This document shows, one piece after another, positions 27,938 through 37,590 of a stretch of DNA of 64,000 nt (the stretch's first letter is position 1; every line of letters starts with the position of its first letter). The notes beneath the pieces are model-generated. The model was not told the DNA's origin. It saw only the letters and a list, made by a program, of their open reading frames with translations, and did no database searches. Made by a program: the position numbers and the translations under genes. Source of the stretch: Comamonas testosteroni (GTDB lineage: Bacteria > Pseudomonadota > Gammaproteobacteria > Burkholderiales > Burkholderiaceae_C); contig NZ_CP129672.1 in NCBI RefSeq assembly GCF_030505195.1, positions 4,746,501-4,810,500 on the forward strand, in the 5' to 3' direction.

Positions 27938-28003
27938 GCCGCATTGCGGCTTCCCCCAGGGGACGACAGCCTCGCTGCGCGGCGGCGCTTGCTCGCTGTC
28001 ACG
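27930..28003 (+). repeat. Dispersed palindromic repeat, copy 2
   Basis: CCCCCTGAGCCGC, an ATT loop and GCGGCTTCCCCCAGGGG, then GACGACAGCCTCGCTGCGCGGCGG, match copy 1 in sequence and structure. It starts inside the last codons of ssuC and fills most of the gap to ssuB. Confidence 0.75.
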
Positions 28004-28049
28004 CGCATGTGCTGGGCCAGTTTTGAACAGACAAAGACGGGAGTGGGTG

Positions 28050-29060
28050 ATGAGCAGTTTGTGGAATCGTTTGACGCAGTCGCTGGTGAGTGCTGGTGCC
28101 TTGAATGCACGTCAGCCGCTGGTGGCATGGGAGGCATCCTGGGACGAGGCCGAGGCCTTGCAGGCTAGCGGCCAGCTGTGGCACAAGGCCGAGGATGCGG
28201 AAGAGGAAAAAAAGGACAGCAGCCAGCGGCCGGACGCGCAGCAGAAAGAGCAGACCGAGGGCGCGCAGGGGGTGCATTTACAGACACGGCAGCTGACCAA
28301 GCGCTATGGCGAGCGTGAAGTGCTCAAGCAGGTGCAGCTCGATGTTCAGCCCGGCGAGTTCATCGCCATCGTTGGGCGCAGCGGCTGCGGCAAGTCCACC
28401 TTGCTGCGCCTTGTGGCAGGGCTGGAAGAGGCCAGTGCTGGGCAGCTGCTGATCGATGCGGGCGATGCGCGCGAACAGCGCCGGCAGAACAGGGATACGC
28501 GCATCATGTTTCAGGACGCGCGTCTGCTGCCCTGGAAGCGGGTGCTGGACAACGTGATTCTGGGGTTGCCTGATTCGGCTCGCGAGCGCGGCCGCAAGGT
28601 GCTGGCGCAGGTGGGACTGGCTGAGCGCGAAAACGAATGGCCGGCGCGGCTGTCTGGCGGCCAGCGCCAGCGCGTAGCCCTGGCCCGTGCCCTGGTTCAC
28701 CAGCCGCGACTGCTGCTGCTCGATGAGCCGCTGGGCGCTCTTGATGCGCTGACGCGCATCGAGATGCACCGCCTCATCGAAGGTCTGTGGCGCAGCCACG
28801 GCTTCACGGCCTTGCTGGTCACGCACGATGTGCAGGAAGCCGTGGCCCTGGCCGACCGCGTGGTGCTGATCGAGGATGGGCGCATTGCGCTCGACGAGCG
28901 CATCGATTTGCCGCGTCCGCGTGTGCATGGCGATGCCCGCTTTGCTGCGCTGGAGACGCGCATTCTGGATCGCGTGCTGCAAAAGCCAGAATCCGGGCAG
29001 GTGTCCGGGCCGAGCAATTGGCTTGGCGTGCCGGCAACGGGCTTGCGCTGGGCCATCTGA
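28050..29060 (+). CDS. ssuB: Aliphatic sulfonate ABC transporter ATP-binding protein with N-terminal extension
   Basis: 336 residues from ATG 28050, preceded by GGGAG. The ATPase core begins only at residue 73 ([21 protein letters not shown]) and has Walker [11 protein letters not shown]-loop FQDARLLPW, signature LSGGQRQR, Walker [12 protein letters not shown] and H-loop VTHD. Usual SsuB length is about 255-270, so the first 70 or so residues, acidic and Glu/Lys/Gln-rich ([20 protein letters not shown]), are an unusual extension. A later start cannot be excluded, but no equally good ribosome site was seen. It energises uptake through SsuC. Confidence 0.93.
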   Translation: MSSLWNRLTQSLVSAGALNARQPLVAWEASWDEAEALQASGQLWHKAEDAEEEKKDSSQRPDAQQKEQTEGAQGVHLQTRQLTKRYGEREVLKQVQLDVQPGEFIAIVGRSGCGKSTLLRLVAGLEEASAGQLLIDAGDAREQRRQNRDTRIMFQDARLLPWKRVLDNVILGLPDSARERGRKVLAQVGLAERENEWPARLSGGQRQRVALARALVHQPRLLLLDEPLGALDALTRIEMHRLIEGLWRSHGFTALLVTHDVQEAVALADRVVLIEDGRIALDERIDLPRPRVHGDARFAALETRILDRVLQKPESGQVSGPSNWLGVPATGLRWAI

Positions 29061-29130
29061 GGCATACAACGACAACAAAGAGAAACAGGCGGCCGACGCA
29101 GAAGGAAATTGCGCCGGCGGCTATCAAGAT

Positions 29131-30063
29131 ATGAATTTTCAGCAACTGCGTTCGGTTCGTGAAACCGCAAGGCGTGGCTTCAATCTGACCGAAGTGGCGG
29201 CCATGCTCCACACCTCGCAGCCCGGCGTGAGCCGGCAGATTCGCGAGCTCGAGGAGGAGTTGGGCATCGATATCTTTGTGCGCGCCGGCAAGCGTCTGAC
29301 GGGCTTGACGCCGCCGGGCACGGCCTTGCTGCCCATTGTCGAGCGCATGCTGCTCGAAGCCGACAATCTGCGTCGCGCGGGCGAGGACTTTCACGCCAGC
29401 GAGCGCGGCGGTCTGTCGATTGCTGCCACGCATTCCCAGGCACGCTATGCCTTGCCCCAGGTGGTGCGCGATTTCCGCAGGCTCTACCCCCAGGTTTCGC
29501 TGCATCTGCATCAGGGCTCGCCACGCCAGGTGGCCGAGATGCTGCTCTCGGGCGAGGCCGATATCGGCGTGGCCACCGAGGCGCTGGGCAGTTATGAGAA
29601 TCTGGTGACTCTGCCTTGCTACCGCTGGTCGCACAGCGTGGTCGTGCCGCCCGGCCATGAACTGCTCGATGCAGAAGGAGCACTGACGCTGCAAGCGCTG
29701 GCGCGCCACCCCATCATCACCTACGAGCAGGGTTACACGGGGCGTGCCCATATCGACAAGGCGTTTGCGGCGACCGGGCTGGTGCCTGATGTGGTGCTTA
29801 CCGCCATGGATGCCGATGTAATCAAGACCTATGCGGAGCTGGGCATGGGTGTGGGCATCATTGCCTCCATCGCCTTCGATGCCGAGCGCGACCGCCATCT
29901 GCGCGCTATCGATGCTCGCCACCTGTTTGAGGTCAATCTCACGCGCCTGGCACTGCGCCGCGATGCCTGGCTGCGTGGCTATGCCTATGCCTTCATCGAG
30001 AGCTTTGTGCCTACGCTGACGCCTGAGGTGGTGCGTGCGGCACTGCAATCTGTCAAAGACTGA
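29131..30063 (+). CDS. CysB/Cbl-type LysR regulator of sulfur assimilation
   Basis: 310 residues from ATG 29131. The N-terminus MNFQQLRSVRETARRGFNLTEVA is the CysB/Cbl signature, with the helix-turn-helix in NLTEVAAMLHTSQPGVSRQIRELEEELG. The effector domain contains ATHSQARYALPQVVRDFRRLYP and PIITYEQGYTGRAHIDKAF, residues that bind inducers such as O-acetylserine or adenosine phosphosulfate in this group. Position after ssuB and on the same strand suggests it controls the sbp-ssu cluster, as Cbl or SsuR do in other bacteria. It could also be the cell's CysB. Confidence 0.92.
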   Translation: MNFQQLRSVRETARRGFNLTEVAAMLHTSQPGVSRQIRELEEELGIDIFVRAGKRLTGLTPPGTALLPIVERMLLEADNLRRAGEDFHASERGGLSIAATHSQARYALPQVVRDFRRLYPQVSLHLHQGSPRQVAEMLLSGEADIGVATEALGSYENLVTLPCYRWSHSVVVPPGHELLDAEGALTLQALARHPIITYEQGYTGRAHIDKAFAATGLVPDVVLTAMDADVIKTYAELGMGVGIIASIAFDAERDRHLRAIDARHLFEVNLTRLALRRDAWLRGYAYAFIESFVPTLTPEVVRAALQSVKD

Positions 30064-30427
30064 ATTTCAACTCGGACTTCCCGAAAGAGCTTCAAGCCCC
30101 CGGGTATTGCACTGCACGGGGCGAATATGCAGCAGGGGCCGGCACAGGTGGTGCTCTATGTCTCGAGCTTTTTGCACAGCCATATCGTGGTGATGGGCGT
30201 CTTTGTCATCCGCTCGATCGGGCTGTTGTTCGATGCCTGGCCGCGCAGGCGTTGTGCCACGCAGGCTCGTGCCACGGTATGGACGCTGATTTTCATAAGA
30301 TGTTTTTGGTATAAAAATTTTTATTTTTATTCTTTTGAGTTTTTTGGAGAAGGTTTCAGAATCGTTTTCATGCAGTGCAGCAAACACTGTTTTCAAAACC
30401 TTTCACGACTTCTCAGGAGAATTTTGT
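30064..30427. other. Intergenic region upstream of molbindin gene
   Basis: 364 bp. The first two thirds contain a hydrophobic open frame with no family signature and no ribosome site. The last part (30296-30340) is strongly AT-rich, with TTTTTGGTATAAAAATTT, and probably holds the promoter of the molbindin gene. Confidence 0.4.
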
Positions 30428-30643
30428 ATGTCCATTCAAGCCATCAACGTACGCAATCAGTTCAAGGGCAAGGTCAAGGAAATCATCCGCGGTGACGTGG
30501 TCTCGGAAGTGGATGTGGAAACGCCCTGGGGCATCGTCACTTCGGTGATCACCACGCGCTCAGTCAATGACCTGGGTTTGGCGGTGGGCTCGGAGGTGGT
30601 AGCTCTGGTCAAGTCCACAGAGGTGTCCATCGCCAAGCTGTAA
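30428..30643 (+). CDS. mop: Molbindin (single TOBE-domain molybdopterin/molybdate-binding protein)
   Basis: 71 residues from ATG 30428, with CAGGAG upstream. The whole protein is one TOBE/Mop domain: INVRNQFKGKVKEIIRGDVVSEVDVETPWG, then VTSVITTRSVNDLGLAVGSEVVALVKSTEVSIAKL. Such molbindins assemble into hexamers that store molybdate. The gene stands alone between the sulfur cluster and putA and has its own terminator. Molybdate and sulfate are similar oxyanions, but a functional link to the ssu cluster is only speculation. Confidence 0.92.
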   Translation: MSIQAINVRNQFKGKVKEIIRGDVVSEVDVETPWGIVTSVITTRSVNDLGLAVGSEVVALVKSTEVSIAKL

Positions 30644-30663
30644 ATCTCATTGACTCTCAAAGA

Positions 30664-30704
30664 GCACCCAGCGCAGGTACTGCTTGCGCTGGGTGCTTTC
30701 TTTT
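30664..30704 (+). terminator. Rho-independent terminator after mop
   Basis: A perfect 12-bp stem (GCACCCAGCGCA at 30664-30675 with its complement at 30685-30696) encloses a 9-base loop and is followed by TTTCTTTT. Confidence 0.9.
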
Positions 30705-30822
30705 GTACTGTCTGCGGCTTCGCGCCTAGTCTCAATAGCAGACCTGCGGTTTGCTGGGTGGTGTTAACGGCTCTGAGGGGCGTGGTGAGTATCGGGCGCA
30801 CAGCGTCTCAGGGGGTTTTTGC

Positions 30823-33800
30823 CTATTCCAGCGTCATCAATGCCGCATTGCCGCCCGCTGCCGCCGTGTTGTGCGACAAAGCTCGTTCATGCCAGAGCCG
30901 TTCCAGCCGAACGGGCTGGCCTGCCACACAGCGTGTGGGCAGTATCAACGGGCCGGGGCGCCTTGCCAAGGCCTGCGCCCAGCGTAGAAATTGAGGGTCG
31001 TCGCATTCCAGCAGTGCTGAATCCATGGGTTCGGTTTGCGCAATTTCCTCGATTCTCAGCCCGGCAGGCAGCAGCAGCACATGGCGGCGCAGTGGCTCTG
31101 GCAGCTCGCCGTGAACTGCGGTGCCTAGCGGGCCGGGTGCCCATAGCGGTTGCGAGCCGCAGGCCAGTGCGGCCGCCAGTTGCTGCAGCAGCATGGTTCT
31201 TTCCTGCGCCAGGCACAGTGTGCGCGGCTTGCCAAGCAACTGGTAGAGATTGCGCTCGCCTGTGGGGCCGGGCAGTAGGCGCACAGCATGCAGATCGGGC
31301 AGGGCCGATTGCAGGCGCTCGCAATCGCGGCTGACGATGGCCTCACCATACTGCCTGGCCCAGTGGCCCAGCTGCCGCAAGGCGGTCGCCGCTGCTGCCG
31401 TGACGGGCGTGGCATTGGCCTGTGCCTGCCCGGATTGATGCAGCAGCAGACTGAGCAAACGCAGGGGCGAGCCGGGTGTCTGCTGCAGGCGCGGAAGATA
31501 CAGGGGACCGCCGGCCTTGGGACCGGTGCCCGACAGCCCCTCGCCGCCAAAGGGCTGAACACCGACTACGGCCCCCACCATATTGCGATTCACATACAGA
31601 TTGCCAACATGTGCCGCCTGGGCGACCTGCTGCACGGTTTCGTCGATGCGCGTGTGCAATCCCATTGTCAGGCCGTAGCCCAGGGCGTTGATGCGCTCCA
31701 GCAACTGCGGCAACTCGCGCCTTTGATAGCGCAGTACATGGAGTACGGGGCCGAAGACTTCGCGTTTGAGCTGATGCAGATCGGGCAGCTCGATCAGCGT
31801 GGGTGCCACAAAATGCCCTTGTGCGGCAGTTTCAGGGCTCAGGGGCGATTGGTGGATGCGCAGACCCAGAGCCCTGAGTCTGGCGATATGCCGCTCGATA
31901 CCCGTCTTGGCGTCGGCATCGATCACGGGCCCCACATCGGTGGCCAGTTCGGCCGGGTTGCCGCAATGCAGCTCTTGCATGGCACCGCGCAGCATGGCCA
32001 GCAGCCGGTCGGCGCAGTCGTTTTGCACACACAGCAGGCGCAGAGCCGAGCAGCGCTGGCCCGCGCTGTCAAAGGCGGATGCAGCAATGTCCTGAACGGC
32101 TTGCTCGATCAGGGCGGATGAGTCCACCAACATGGCGTTCTGACCGCCCGTTTCGGCCACCAGCACCACAGGCTGGCCGTCGGGGCGCAGCCTGGCGGCG
32201 GTCTGCAGAGCCAGCAGTCGCGCCACCTCGGTGGAGCCGGTGAACAGCACACCTGACACGCGCGCATCGGCCACCAGCGCGGCGCCCACGGTCTCGCCCC
32301 GGCCGGGCAGCAGCTGCAGAACGTCTGGCGCAATGCCGGCCTGATGCAGCAGGCGCACGGCTTCAAGGGCGATCAGCGGGGTCTGCTCGGCGGGCTTGGC
32401 CAGCACTACATTGCCAGCGCTCAAGGCGGCTGCGACCTGGCCGGTGAAGATGGCCAGTGGAAAATTCCAGGGGCTGATGCAGACTACGGGGCCTATGCCG
32501 GGGGCGAGCAGATCCGCATCGGCCTGCCGCTGAATCTGAGCCGCGTAATAGCGCAGAAAGTCCACGGCCTCGCGCACCTCGGACACGGCATTGGCTGCAG
32601 TCTTGCCGGCTTCGCGCATCAGCAGGCTCATCAGCGGCTGCATCTGCGTTTCAAAGAGCTCGGCTGCAGTCTGCAGCAGACTGGCACGCAGCTCGGCCGG
32701 GGTGGATTCCCACGCAGGCTGGGCCTGTGCGGCTGCCTGCATGGCCTGCTGAATCTGTGCGGGCCCGGCATCGCTGACATAGCCCAGCAGCTCCTGATGG
32801 CTGGCCGGGTTGGTTATGGCTGTGCCGATGGTGTCGGCGGCATGCACGGCATGGACACCTTGGCGAAGTTGTGCGGGCCTGCTTTGCGCAAGCGCTTGAG
32901 ACAGAGCGCTCAATACACCGTCATCGCTCAGGTCCAGACCTGAGGAGTTGCGGCGCTGCTCACCCAGCAGATCGCGCGGCAGCACTATACGGGGGTGGGG
33001 CAGGCCTATGTCATCGCCTGCAAGAAGTGCCTCCACCCCGGCTCGGGTTTGGGGACCCGGTTGGCCCTCAGCCCAGGTTTGGTCTGCCGGGGCTGCTATC
33101 AAATCAGAGATAGGCCAATCGGGGTTGGCGATGCGGTGCACGAATGAGCTGTTGGCGCCGTTTTCCAGCAGGCGGCGCACCAGGTAGGCCAGCAGTGTCT
33201 CGTGCGTACCCACGGGAGCATAGATGCGGCAGGGGCGGCGTGCGGCCTTGTCCTCGGCCTCGACCACATGCAGGTAGAGCTGCTCGCCCATGCCGTGCAG
33301 GCATTGAAACTCGTAACGTCCGGCGCTGTAGGGCTGAGCACCAGCCAAGGATTCGATGCTGGCCACGGTCTGTGCGTTATGGGTGGCGAATTGCGGGTAG
33401 ATGGCGCTGGGGGCGGCCAGTAGCTTGCGAGCGCAGGCAATATAGGCCACATCGGTGTGGTGCTTGCGGGTGTAGACCGGGTAGTCGCTCAGACCGTCGA
33501 TCTGGGCGCGTTTGATTTCGCTGTCCCAGTAGGCGCCTTTGACCAGGCGCACCATCAGGCGGCGCTCGCTGCGACGGGCCAGGTCGATCAGATAGTCGAT
33601 CACATAGGGGCAACGTTTTTGATAAGCCTGAATCACAAAGCCCAGGCCGCTCCAGCCTGCCAGGGCAGGGGCGTGGGCCAGCTGTTCCAGCAGGTCCAGC
33701 GACAGCTCCAGGCGGTCGCCTTCTTCGGCGTCGATATTGAGCCCTATGTCGTAGCTGCGTGCCAGCTCGCACAGTTGCAGCACGCGCGGCAGCAGCTCGG

Positions 33801-34677
33801 TCATCACGCGTTGCCATTGTGCGCGGCTGTAGCGCGGGTGCAGGGCGCTGAGCTTGATGGAAATGCCCGGCCGTTCATAGACGCTCTTGCCGCCAGCGGC
33901 CTTGCCGATCGCATGAATCGCATTCACATAGGACTGCATGTAGCGCTGTGCGTCCTCGGCCGTGAGTGCGGCCTCGCCGAGCATGTCGTAGGAATAACGA
34001 AAGCCTCGGGCCTGCAGCTCGCGAGCGCGCTCCAACGCCTTGGAAATGGTCTCGCCCATCACAAACTGCTCGCCCATCAGGCGCATGGCCATGTCCACGC
34101 CCTTGCGCACCAGCGGCTCGCCGCCCCTGGCTGTGATGCGTTTGAGCGCCGCGAGCAGGCCAGACTCGCTATGCGTATCGACCAGCTTTCCGGTGACCAC
34201 CAGTCCCCAGGCGGCAGCATTGACAAAGAGCGAGGGGCTCTTGCCCAGATGAGCCTGCCAGTCGCCGCCGCGCAGCTTGTCGCGGATCAGTGCGTCGCGC
34301 GTGGCGGCATCGGGTATGCGCAGCAAGGCCTCGGCCAGACACATCAGCGCCACGCCTTCCTGCGAGGACAGAGAGAACTCCTGAAGCAGGCCTTGTACCA
34401 GCCCCTGGCGCCCCGCGCTGGCGGGTTGGGCGCGCAGCTGCTCGACCAGGTTTTGTGCATGGGCAGCGACCTGGGCAGCCTGGGCGGGCGGCAGCGTGGC
34501 TGCAGGCAGCAGCCGTGCCACGGCATCGGACTCGGCCATGCGGGTGGCGCAACTGATGGCTTGACGCAGTTCATCGGCAGGGCGGCTGGAATCTGGCAGC
34601 GCAGTGAAAGTCGGCATGTCTGTGCAGGTGTTGTAGAGCCTGGACGCGAGCGGGTGCGCGGCCTTCACCATGTTCAC
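30823..34677 (-). CDS. putA: Bifunctional proline dehydrogenase / P5C dehydrogenase
   Basis: Up to 1,284 residues. The start is uncertain: GTG 34677, ATG 34671 or ATG 34617 (MPTFTALPDSSRP). The proline dehydrogenase barrel spans roughly residues 180-500 and includes YSYDMLGEAALTAEDAQRYMQSY, GISIKLSALHPRYSRAQ and VRLVKGAYWDSEIKRAQ. The aldehyde dehydrogenase part spans about 570-1060 with PWNFPLAIFTGQVAAALSAGN, VAETGGQNAM and the catalytic Cys in SAGQRCSALRLL. A further C-terminal domain completes a long-form PutA. The N-terminal ribbon-helix-helix seen in trifunctional PutA is not apparent, so it probably does not repress its own gene. It oxidises proline to glutamate, feeding electrons to quinone. 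The Lrp-type gene divergent from it is the likely activator. Confidence 0.95.
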   Translation of the reverse strand: MNMVKAAHPLASRLYNTCTDMPTFTALPDSSRPADELRQAISCATRMAESDAVARLLPAATLPPAQAAQVAAHAQNLVEQLRAQPASAGRQGLVQGLLQEFSLSSQEGVALMCLAEALLRIPDAATRDALIRDKLRGGDWQAHLGKSPSLFVNAAAWGLVVTGKLVDTHSESGLLAALKRITARGGEPLVRKGVDMAMRLMGEQFVMGETISKALERARELQARGFRYSYDMLGEAALTAEDAQRYMQSYVNAIHAIGKAAGGKSVYERPGISIKLSALHPRYSRAQWQRVMTELLPRVLQLCELARSYDIGLNIDAEEGDRLELSLDLLEQLAHAPALAGWSGLGFVIQAYQKRCPYVIDYLIDLARRSERRLMVRLVKGAYWDSEIKRAQIDGLSDYPVYTRKHHTDVAYIACARKLLAAPSAIYPQFATHNAQTVASIESLAGAQPYSAGRYEFQCLHGMGEQLYLHVVEAEDKAARRPCRIYAPVGTHETLLAYLVRRLLENGANSSFVHRIANPDWPISDLIAAPADQTWAEGQPGPQTRAGVEALLAGDDIGLPHPRIVLPRDLLGEQRRNSSGLDLSDDGVLSALSQALAQSRPAQLRQGVHAVHAADTIGTAITNPASHQELLGYVSDAGPAQIQQAMQAAAQAQPAWESTPAELRASLLQTAAELFETQMQPLMSLLMREAGKTAANAVSEVREAVDFLRYYAAQIQRQADADLLAPGIGPVVCISPWNFPLAIFTGQVAAALSAGNVVLAKPAEQTPLIALEAVRLLHQAGIAPDVLQLLPGRGETVGAALVADARVSGVLFTGSTEVARLLALQTAARLRPDGQPVVLVAETGGQNAMLVDSSALIEQAVQDIAASAFDSAGQRCSALRLLCVQNDCADRLLAMLRGAMQELHCGNPAELATDVGPVIDADAKTGIERHIARLRALGLRIHQSPLSPETAAQGHFVAPTLIELPDLHQLKREVFGPVLHVLRYQRRELPQLLERINALGYGLTMGLHTRIDETVQQVAQAAHVGNLYVNRNMVGAVVGVQPFGGEGLSGTGPKAGGPLYLPRLQQTPGSPLRLLSLLLHQSGQAQANATPVTAAAATALRQLGHWARQYGEAIVSRDCERLQSALPDLHAVRLLPGPTGERNLYQLLGKPRTLCLAQERTMLLQQLAAALACGSQPLWAPGPLGTAVHGELPEPLRRHVLLLPAGLRIEEIAQTEPMDSALLECDDPQFLRWAQALARRPGPLILPTRCVAGQPVRLERLWHERALSHNTAAAGGNAALMTLE

Positions 34678-34746
34678 AGCTGCATTGCATGCGGCTCGGG
34701 CGCAGCTGTCTACATAGGGAAAATCATTGCTGGTTTGTCGAAAAAT

Positions 34747-34768
34747 GAATCACTATATTGAGTGAATT
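34747..34768. promoter_or_regulatory. Imperfect palindrome, candidate Lrp/AsnC operator
   Basis: GAATCACT-N6-AGTGAATT is an imperfect inverted repeat in the AT-rich 109-bp divergent promoter between putA and the Lrp-type gene. Lrp-family activators of proline catabolism usually bind such sites. Confidence 0.45.
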
Positions 34769-34786
34769 AAAAAGAGGAATTCACCA

Positions 34787-35263
34787 ATGATCGAGGCTTC
34801 AGAAGTGGATATCGACAGGATTGATCGAAAAATACTGGCAATTCTGCAAACCGATGGGCGCATCTCCAATCTGCGCCTGGCAGAGCAGGTGGCGCTGTCG
34901 CCCACAGCCGTACAGTCCCGCGTGGCCCGGCTTACGCGCGATGGTTACATCCTGGGCTACGAAGCGCGGCTGAACCCGCAGAAGCTGGGCGTGGGCATGA
35001 CGGTGTTTGTCGAGGTGCTGCTGGATCGGACCACGCCCCATGTGTTTGACGAGTTCAAATCTGCCGTGCTCGCCTATCCGGCCATCATGGAATGCCATAT
35101 GGTGGCAGGCGGTTTTGACTATCTGCTCAAGACCCGCATGGCCGATATGGCTGCTTATCGTGACTTTGCGGGTCGGGTGCTGTGGCAGCTTCCGGGCGTG
35201 CGCGAGACCAGAACCTATGCGGTGATGGAGGAGATCAAGGACGATGCGCGGCTGCCTCTGTAG
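34787..35263 (+). CDS. Lrp/AsnC-family transcriptional regulator, probable putA activator
   Basis: 158 residues, with AGAGGA upstream of ATG 34787. The DNA-binding domain is IDRIDRKILAILQTDGRISNLRLAEQVALSPTAVQSRVARLTRDGYILGYEA (residues about 10-61). The RAM ligand domain follows with VAGGFDYLLKTRMADMAAYRDFAGRVLWQLPGVRETRTY. Divergent placement from putA matches the PutR/Lrp arrangement of other Proteobacteria, where proline turns the regulator into an activator. The alternative is a leucine-responsive regulator of other genes. Confidence 0.92.
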   Translation: MIEASEVDIDRIDRKILAILQTDGRISNLRLAEQVALSPTAVQSRVARLTRDGYILGYEARLNPQKLGVGMTVFVEVLLDRTTPHVFDEFKSAVLAYPAIMECHMVAGGFDYLLKTRMADMAAYRDFAGRVLWQLPGVRETRTYAVMEEIKDDARLPL

Positions 35264-35460
35264 GAGAAAAGCGCGTTTGAATGAAGGTCTCGGAGCCCTA
35301 TATCTGCATTGACGCGGGCTAGCAACAACTGCTTTTCCAGGAGTGGGTGGGTTGCCCAAAACATGTAAATAATTGATACACACAGAGGTGGTCGCCGCAG
35401 CGTGGGCTGCGGCACAAAGCTGTGCAGTTTTTCTCGATTAATGACCAAAAAGCGGCATCT

Positions 35461-37005
35461 ATGAGAGTCAATGCACCAGTGACCCAGCGGGAGTACAGCT
35501 TTGATGAGCATGCAACTCTGATGTCCACCACGGACACGGAGAGCTACATCAAATATGCCAATCAGGCGTTCATGGAGGTCAGCGGCTTCGAGCCGCAGGA
35601 GATCCTCGGCCAGACGCACAATCTGGTGCGCCACCCGGACATGCCCCCGGCTGCTTTTGCCGACATGTGGGCCACCCTCAAAAGCGGCGAGCCCTGGAGT
35701 GCACTGGTCAAGAACCGGCGCAAGAACGGGGACCACTACTGGGTTCGGGCCAATGCCATTCCCATCATCCGCAATGACAAGGCCAAGGGCTATATGTCGG
35801 TGCGCACGCAGCCTGAGCGCAAAGAGGTCGAGGCGGCGCAAAAGCTGTATGAGTCCATGCATGACAAGGGCGCTGCCGCTCCCGAGTTGCACAAAGGCAT
35901 AGTCTCCAAGAAGGGGCTGGGGAAGGTGCTGTCGATCTGGCGGCACATGGGGGTGCGCTGGCGCATTCGCCTGAACTCCCTGGCCTTGTGGAGCGCCCTG
36001 ATACTTGGCACCTGGCTGCTGGGTCAAAGCCAGATGCAGTTTTTGTCGATGGCGGCCTTCATGACGGTGGCGCTGATGGTGATGACCCTGTTGCTGGAGA
36101 GCCAGTTCGCCACGCCGCTGGAGCTGCTCAAGCGTCAGTCGCTGAATGTGGCAACCGGCAACAACCGGCAGACCGAATACTTGCAGCGCACGGATGAGAT
36201 CGGCACCACGCTGCGCACGGTCAACCAGATCGGTCTCATGTTTCGCTGGCTGGTGGACGATGTGAATCAGCAGGCGCTCAATGTTCAGCAGGCCTGTAAC
36301 GAGATCGAGCAGGGCAACAGCTATCTGCACGGGCAGACCGAGCAGCTGGCGGTGAATGTGGCCCAGACTTCGGCGTCCATGGAGCAGATCACGGCCCGGG
36401 TTCAATCCAGCGCCGATACGGCACAAAAAGCCGGTGTGCTGGCCAGCGAAGCCAGCGCGGCGGCCTTGCGCGGGGGGCAGTCCATGGATCAGATCGTCTC
36501 CACCATGGAGTCCATCACGGCCAACTCCCGCCGCATTGCCGACATCGTCGGCGTGATTGACAGCATTGCGTTTCAAACCAATTTGCTGGCGCTGAATGCG
36601 GCTGTGGAAGCCGCCCGCGCGGGCGAGCATGGCAGGGGGTTTGCCGTGGTTGCCGGTGAGGTGCGAGCCCTGGCTCAGCGCAGCGCCGATGCAGCCAAGG
36701 AGATCAAGACGCTGATTCAGGCCAGCACGGCCACCATCGAGGCCGGCTCTTTGGTGGTCGGAGATGCGGGGACCAACATTGGTGAGATCGTCTCCCAGGC
36801 GCGCAGCGTAGCGGACTTCATTGCCGAGATCAGCAAGGCCACGCGTGAGCAGAGCGAGGAGATCAGCCAGGTCGGCAAGTCGGTGGCGGACATGGACTAT
36901 CTGACGCAGCAGAACGCGCAGTTGGTGACCCAGGGGGCGCAGGCGTCCAGCAGCATGCAATGGCAGGTGAAAAATCTCGTGGAAGCGATTGGCGTGTTTC
37001 GATAG
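35461..37005 (+). CDS. PAS-domain methyl-accepting chemotaxis protein, Aer-like energy/aerotaxis receptor
   Basis: 514 residues from ATG 35461. The N-terminal PAS domain (residues 5-120) has the Aer pattern [45 protein letters not shown] and [11 protein letters not shown], which binds FAD in E. coli Aer. Two close hydrophobic helices at about residues 170-215 anchor the protein with a short loop, and there is no large periplasmic sensor. The C-terminal signalling domain includes [58 protein letters not shown]. It would report redox or oxygen state to CheA/CheW. It stands alone; the 197 bp before it hold no other gene. Confidence 0.93.
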   Translation: MRVNAPVTQREYSFDEHATLMSTTDTESYIKYANQAFMEVSGFEPQEILGQTHNLVRHPDMPPAAFADMWATLKSGEPWSALVKNRRKNGDHYWVRANAIPIIRNDKAKGYMSVRTQPERKEVEAAQKLYESMHDKGAAAPELHKGIVSKKGLGKVLSIWRHMGVRWRIRLNSLALWSALILGTWLLGQSQMQFLSMAAFMTVALMVMTLLLESQFATPLELLKRQSLNVATGNNRQTEYLQRTDEIGTTLRTVNQIGLMFRWLVDDVNQQALNVQQACNEIEQGNSYLHGQTEQLAVNVAQTSASMEQITARVQSSADTAQKAGVLASEASAAALRGGQSMDQIVSTMESITANSRRIADIVGVIDSIAFQTNLLALNAAVEAARAGEHGRGFAVVAGEVRALAQRSADAAKEIKTLIQASTATIEAGSLVVGDAGTNIGEIVSQARSVADFIAEISKATREQSEEISQVGKSVADMDYLTQQNAQLVTQGAQASSSMQWQVKNLVEAIGVFR

Positions 37006-37113
37006 CTGATGAGTCGCAGAAGGCTGAGACGGCATGGCCGCTATCGTTGCAATGAGCGGGCGGCCGTCTTTCCTGATGAGCGAGATGCGCGCGAGCCGAT
37101 CGTGGCAGGCGCT

Positions 37114-37590
37114 TCAGCCCCAGAGCGCCGGCTTGTTCACCATCAAATAGTAGGTGCCGGCCATGGCCACAAAAGCGGGGTAGCCCAGAGCTTCCCAGCG
37201 CAACTGATACTGCCGGAAAAGCGGTGGCAAGGCCTGGCTCTGGCTGTGGGCCTGAGTGGCCAGGGCCGCCATGCGCATCTGCAACCAGACTACGGGCAGC
37301 CAGCAGATGCCAGCCAGCGCATACAGCCCCAGAGAAAGTGCGAGCCAGGGAGTGGTGAGCGGCCAGCCTGCCAGATGCGCCATGGCAATGCCCGTAATCG
37401 GTTGAATGAAGACGCAGGGAGTAGTGAACCACCAGTCGGCCCGTACCACCAGGCGGCTGACCACGGCCTGGGCGGCGACCGAGCCACTGCGGTTTGCGAA
37501 AAACATATAGAAGGCCGAGCCGAGGCCGGTGCCGACCAGCAGCACGCTGGAGAGGATATGCAGTGTCTTGAGCAACAGATAGGTATTCAT
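37114..37590 (-). CDS. DUF2269-family integral membrane protein
   Basis: 158 residues with four hydrophobic helices. The N-terminus YLLLKTLHILSSVLLVGTGLGSAFYMFF is the DUF2269 hallmark, with a conserved His in the first helix. DWWFTTPCVFIQPITGIAMAH and YLMVNKPALWG are further family segments. The function of the family is unknown. It is the last gene of a four-gene minus-strand operon (GbsR-like regulator, SDR, DoxX-like, DUF2269), and its start overlaps the end of the DoxX-like gene by four bases. Confidence 0.85.
   Translation of the reverse strand: MNTYLLLKTLHILSSVLLVGTGLGSAFYMFFANRSGSVAAQAVVSRLVVRADWWFTTPCVFIQPITGIAMAHLAGWPLTTPWLALSLGLYALAGICWLPVVWLQMRMAALATQAHSQSQALPPLFRQYQLRWEALGYPAFVAMAGTYYLMVNKPALWG

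Noticed and set aside
30127..30495. Open frame with hydrophobic N-terminus before mop
   Set aside because: No family, no ribosome site, and it runs through the AT-rich promoter and into mop in another frame.
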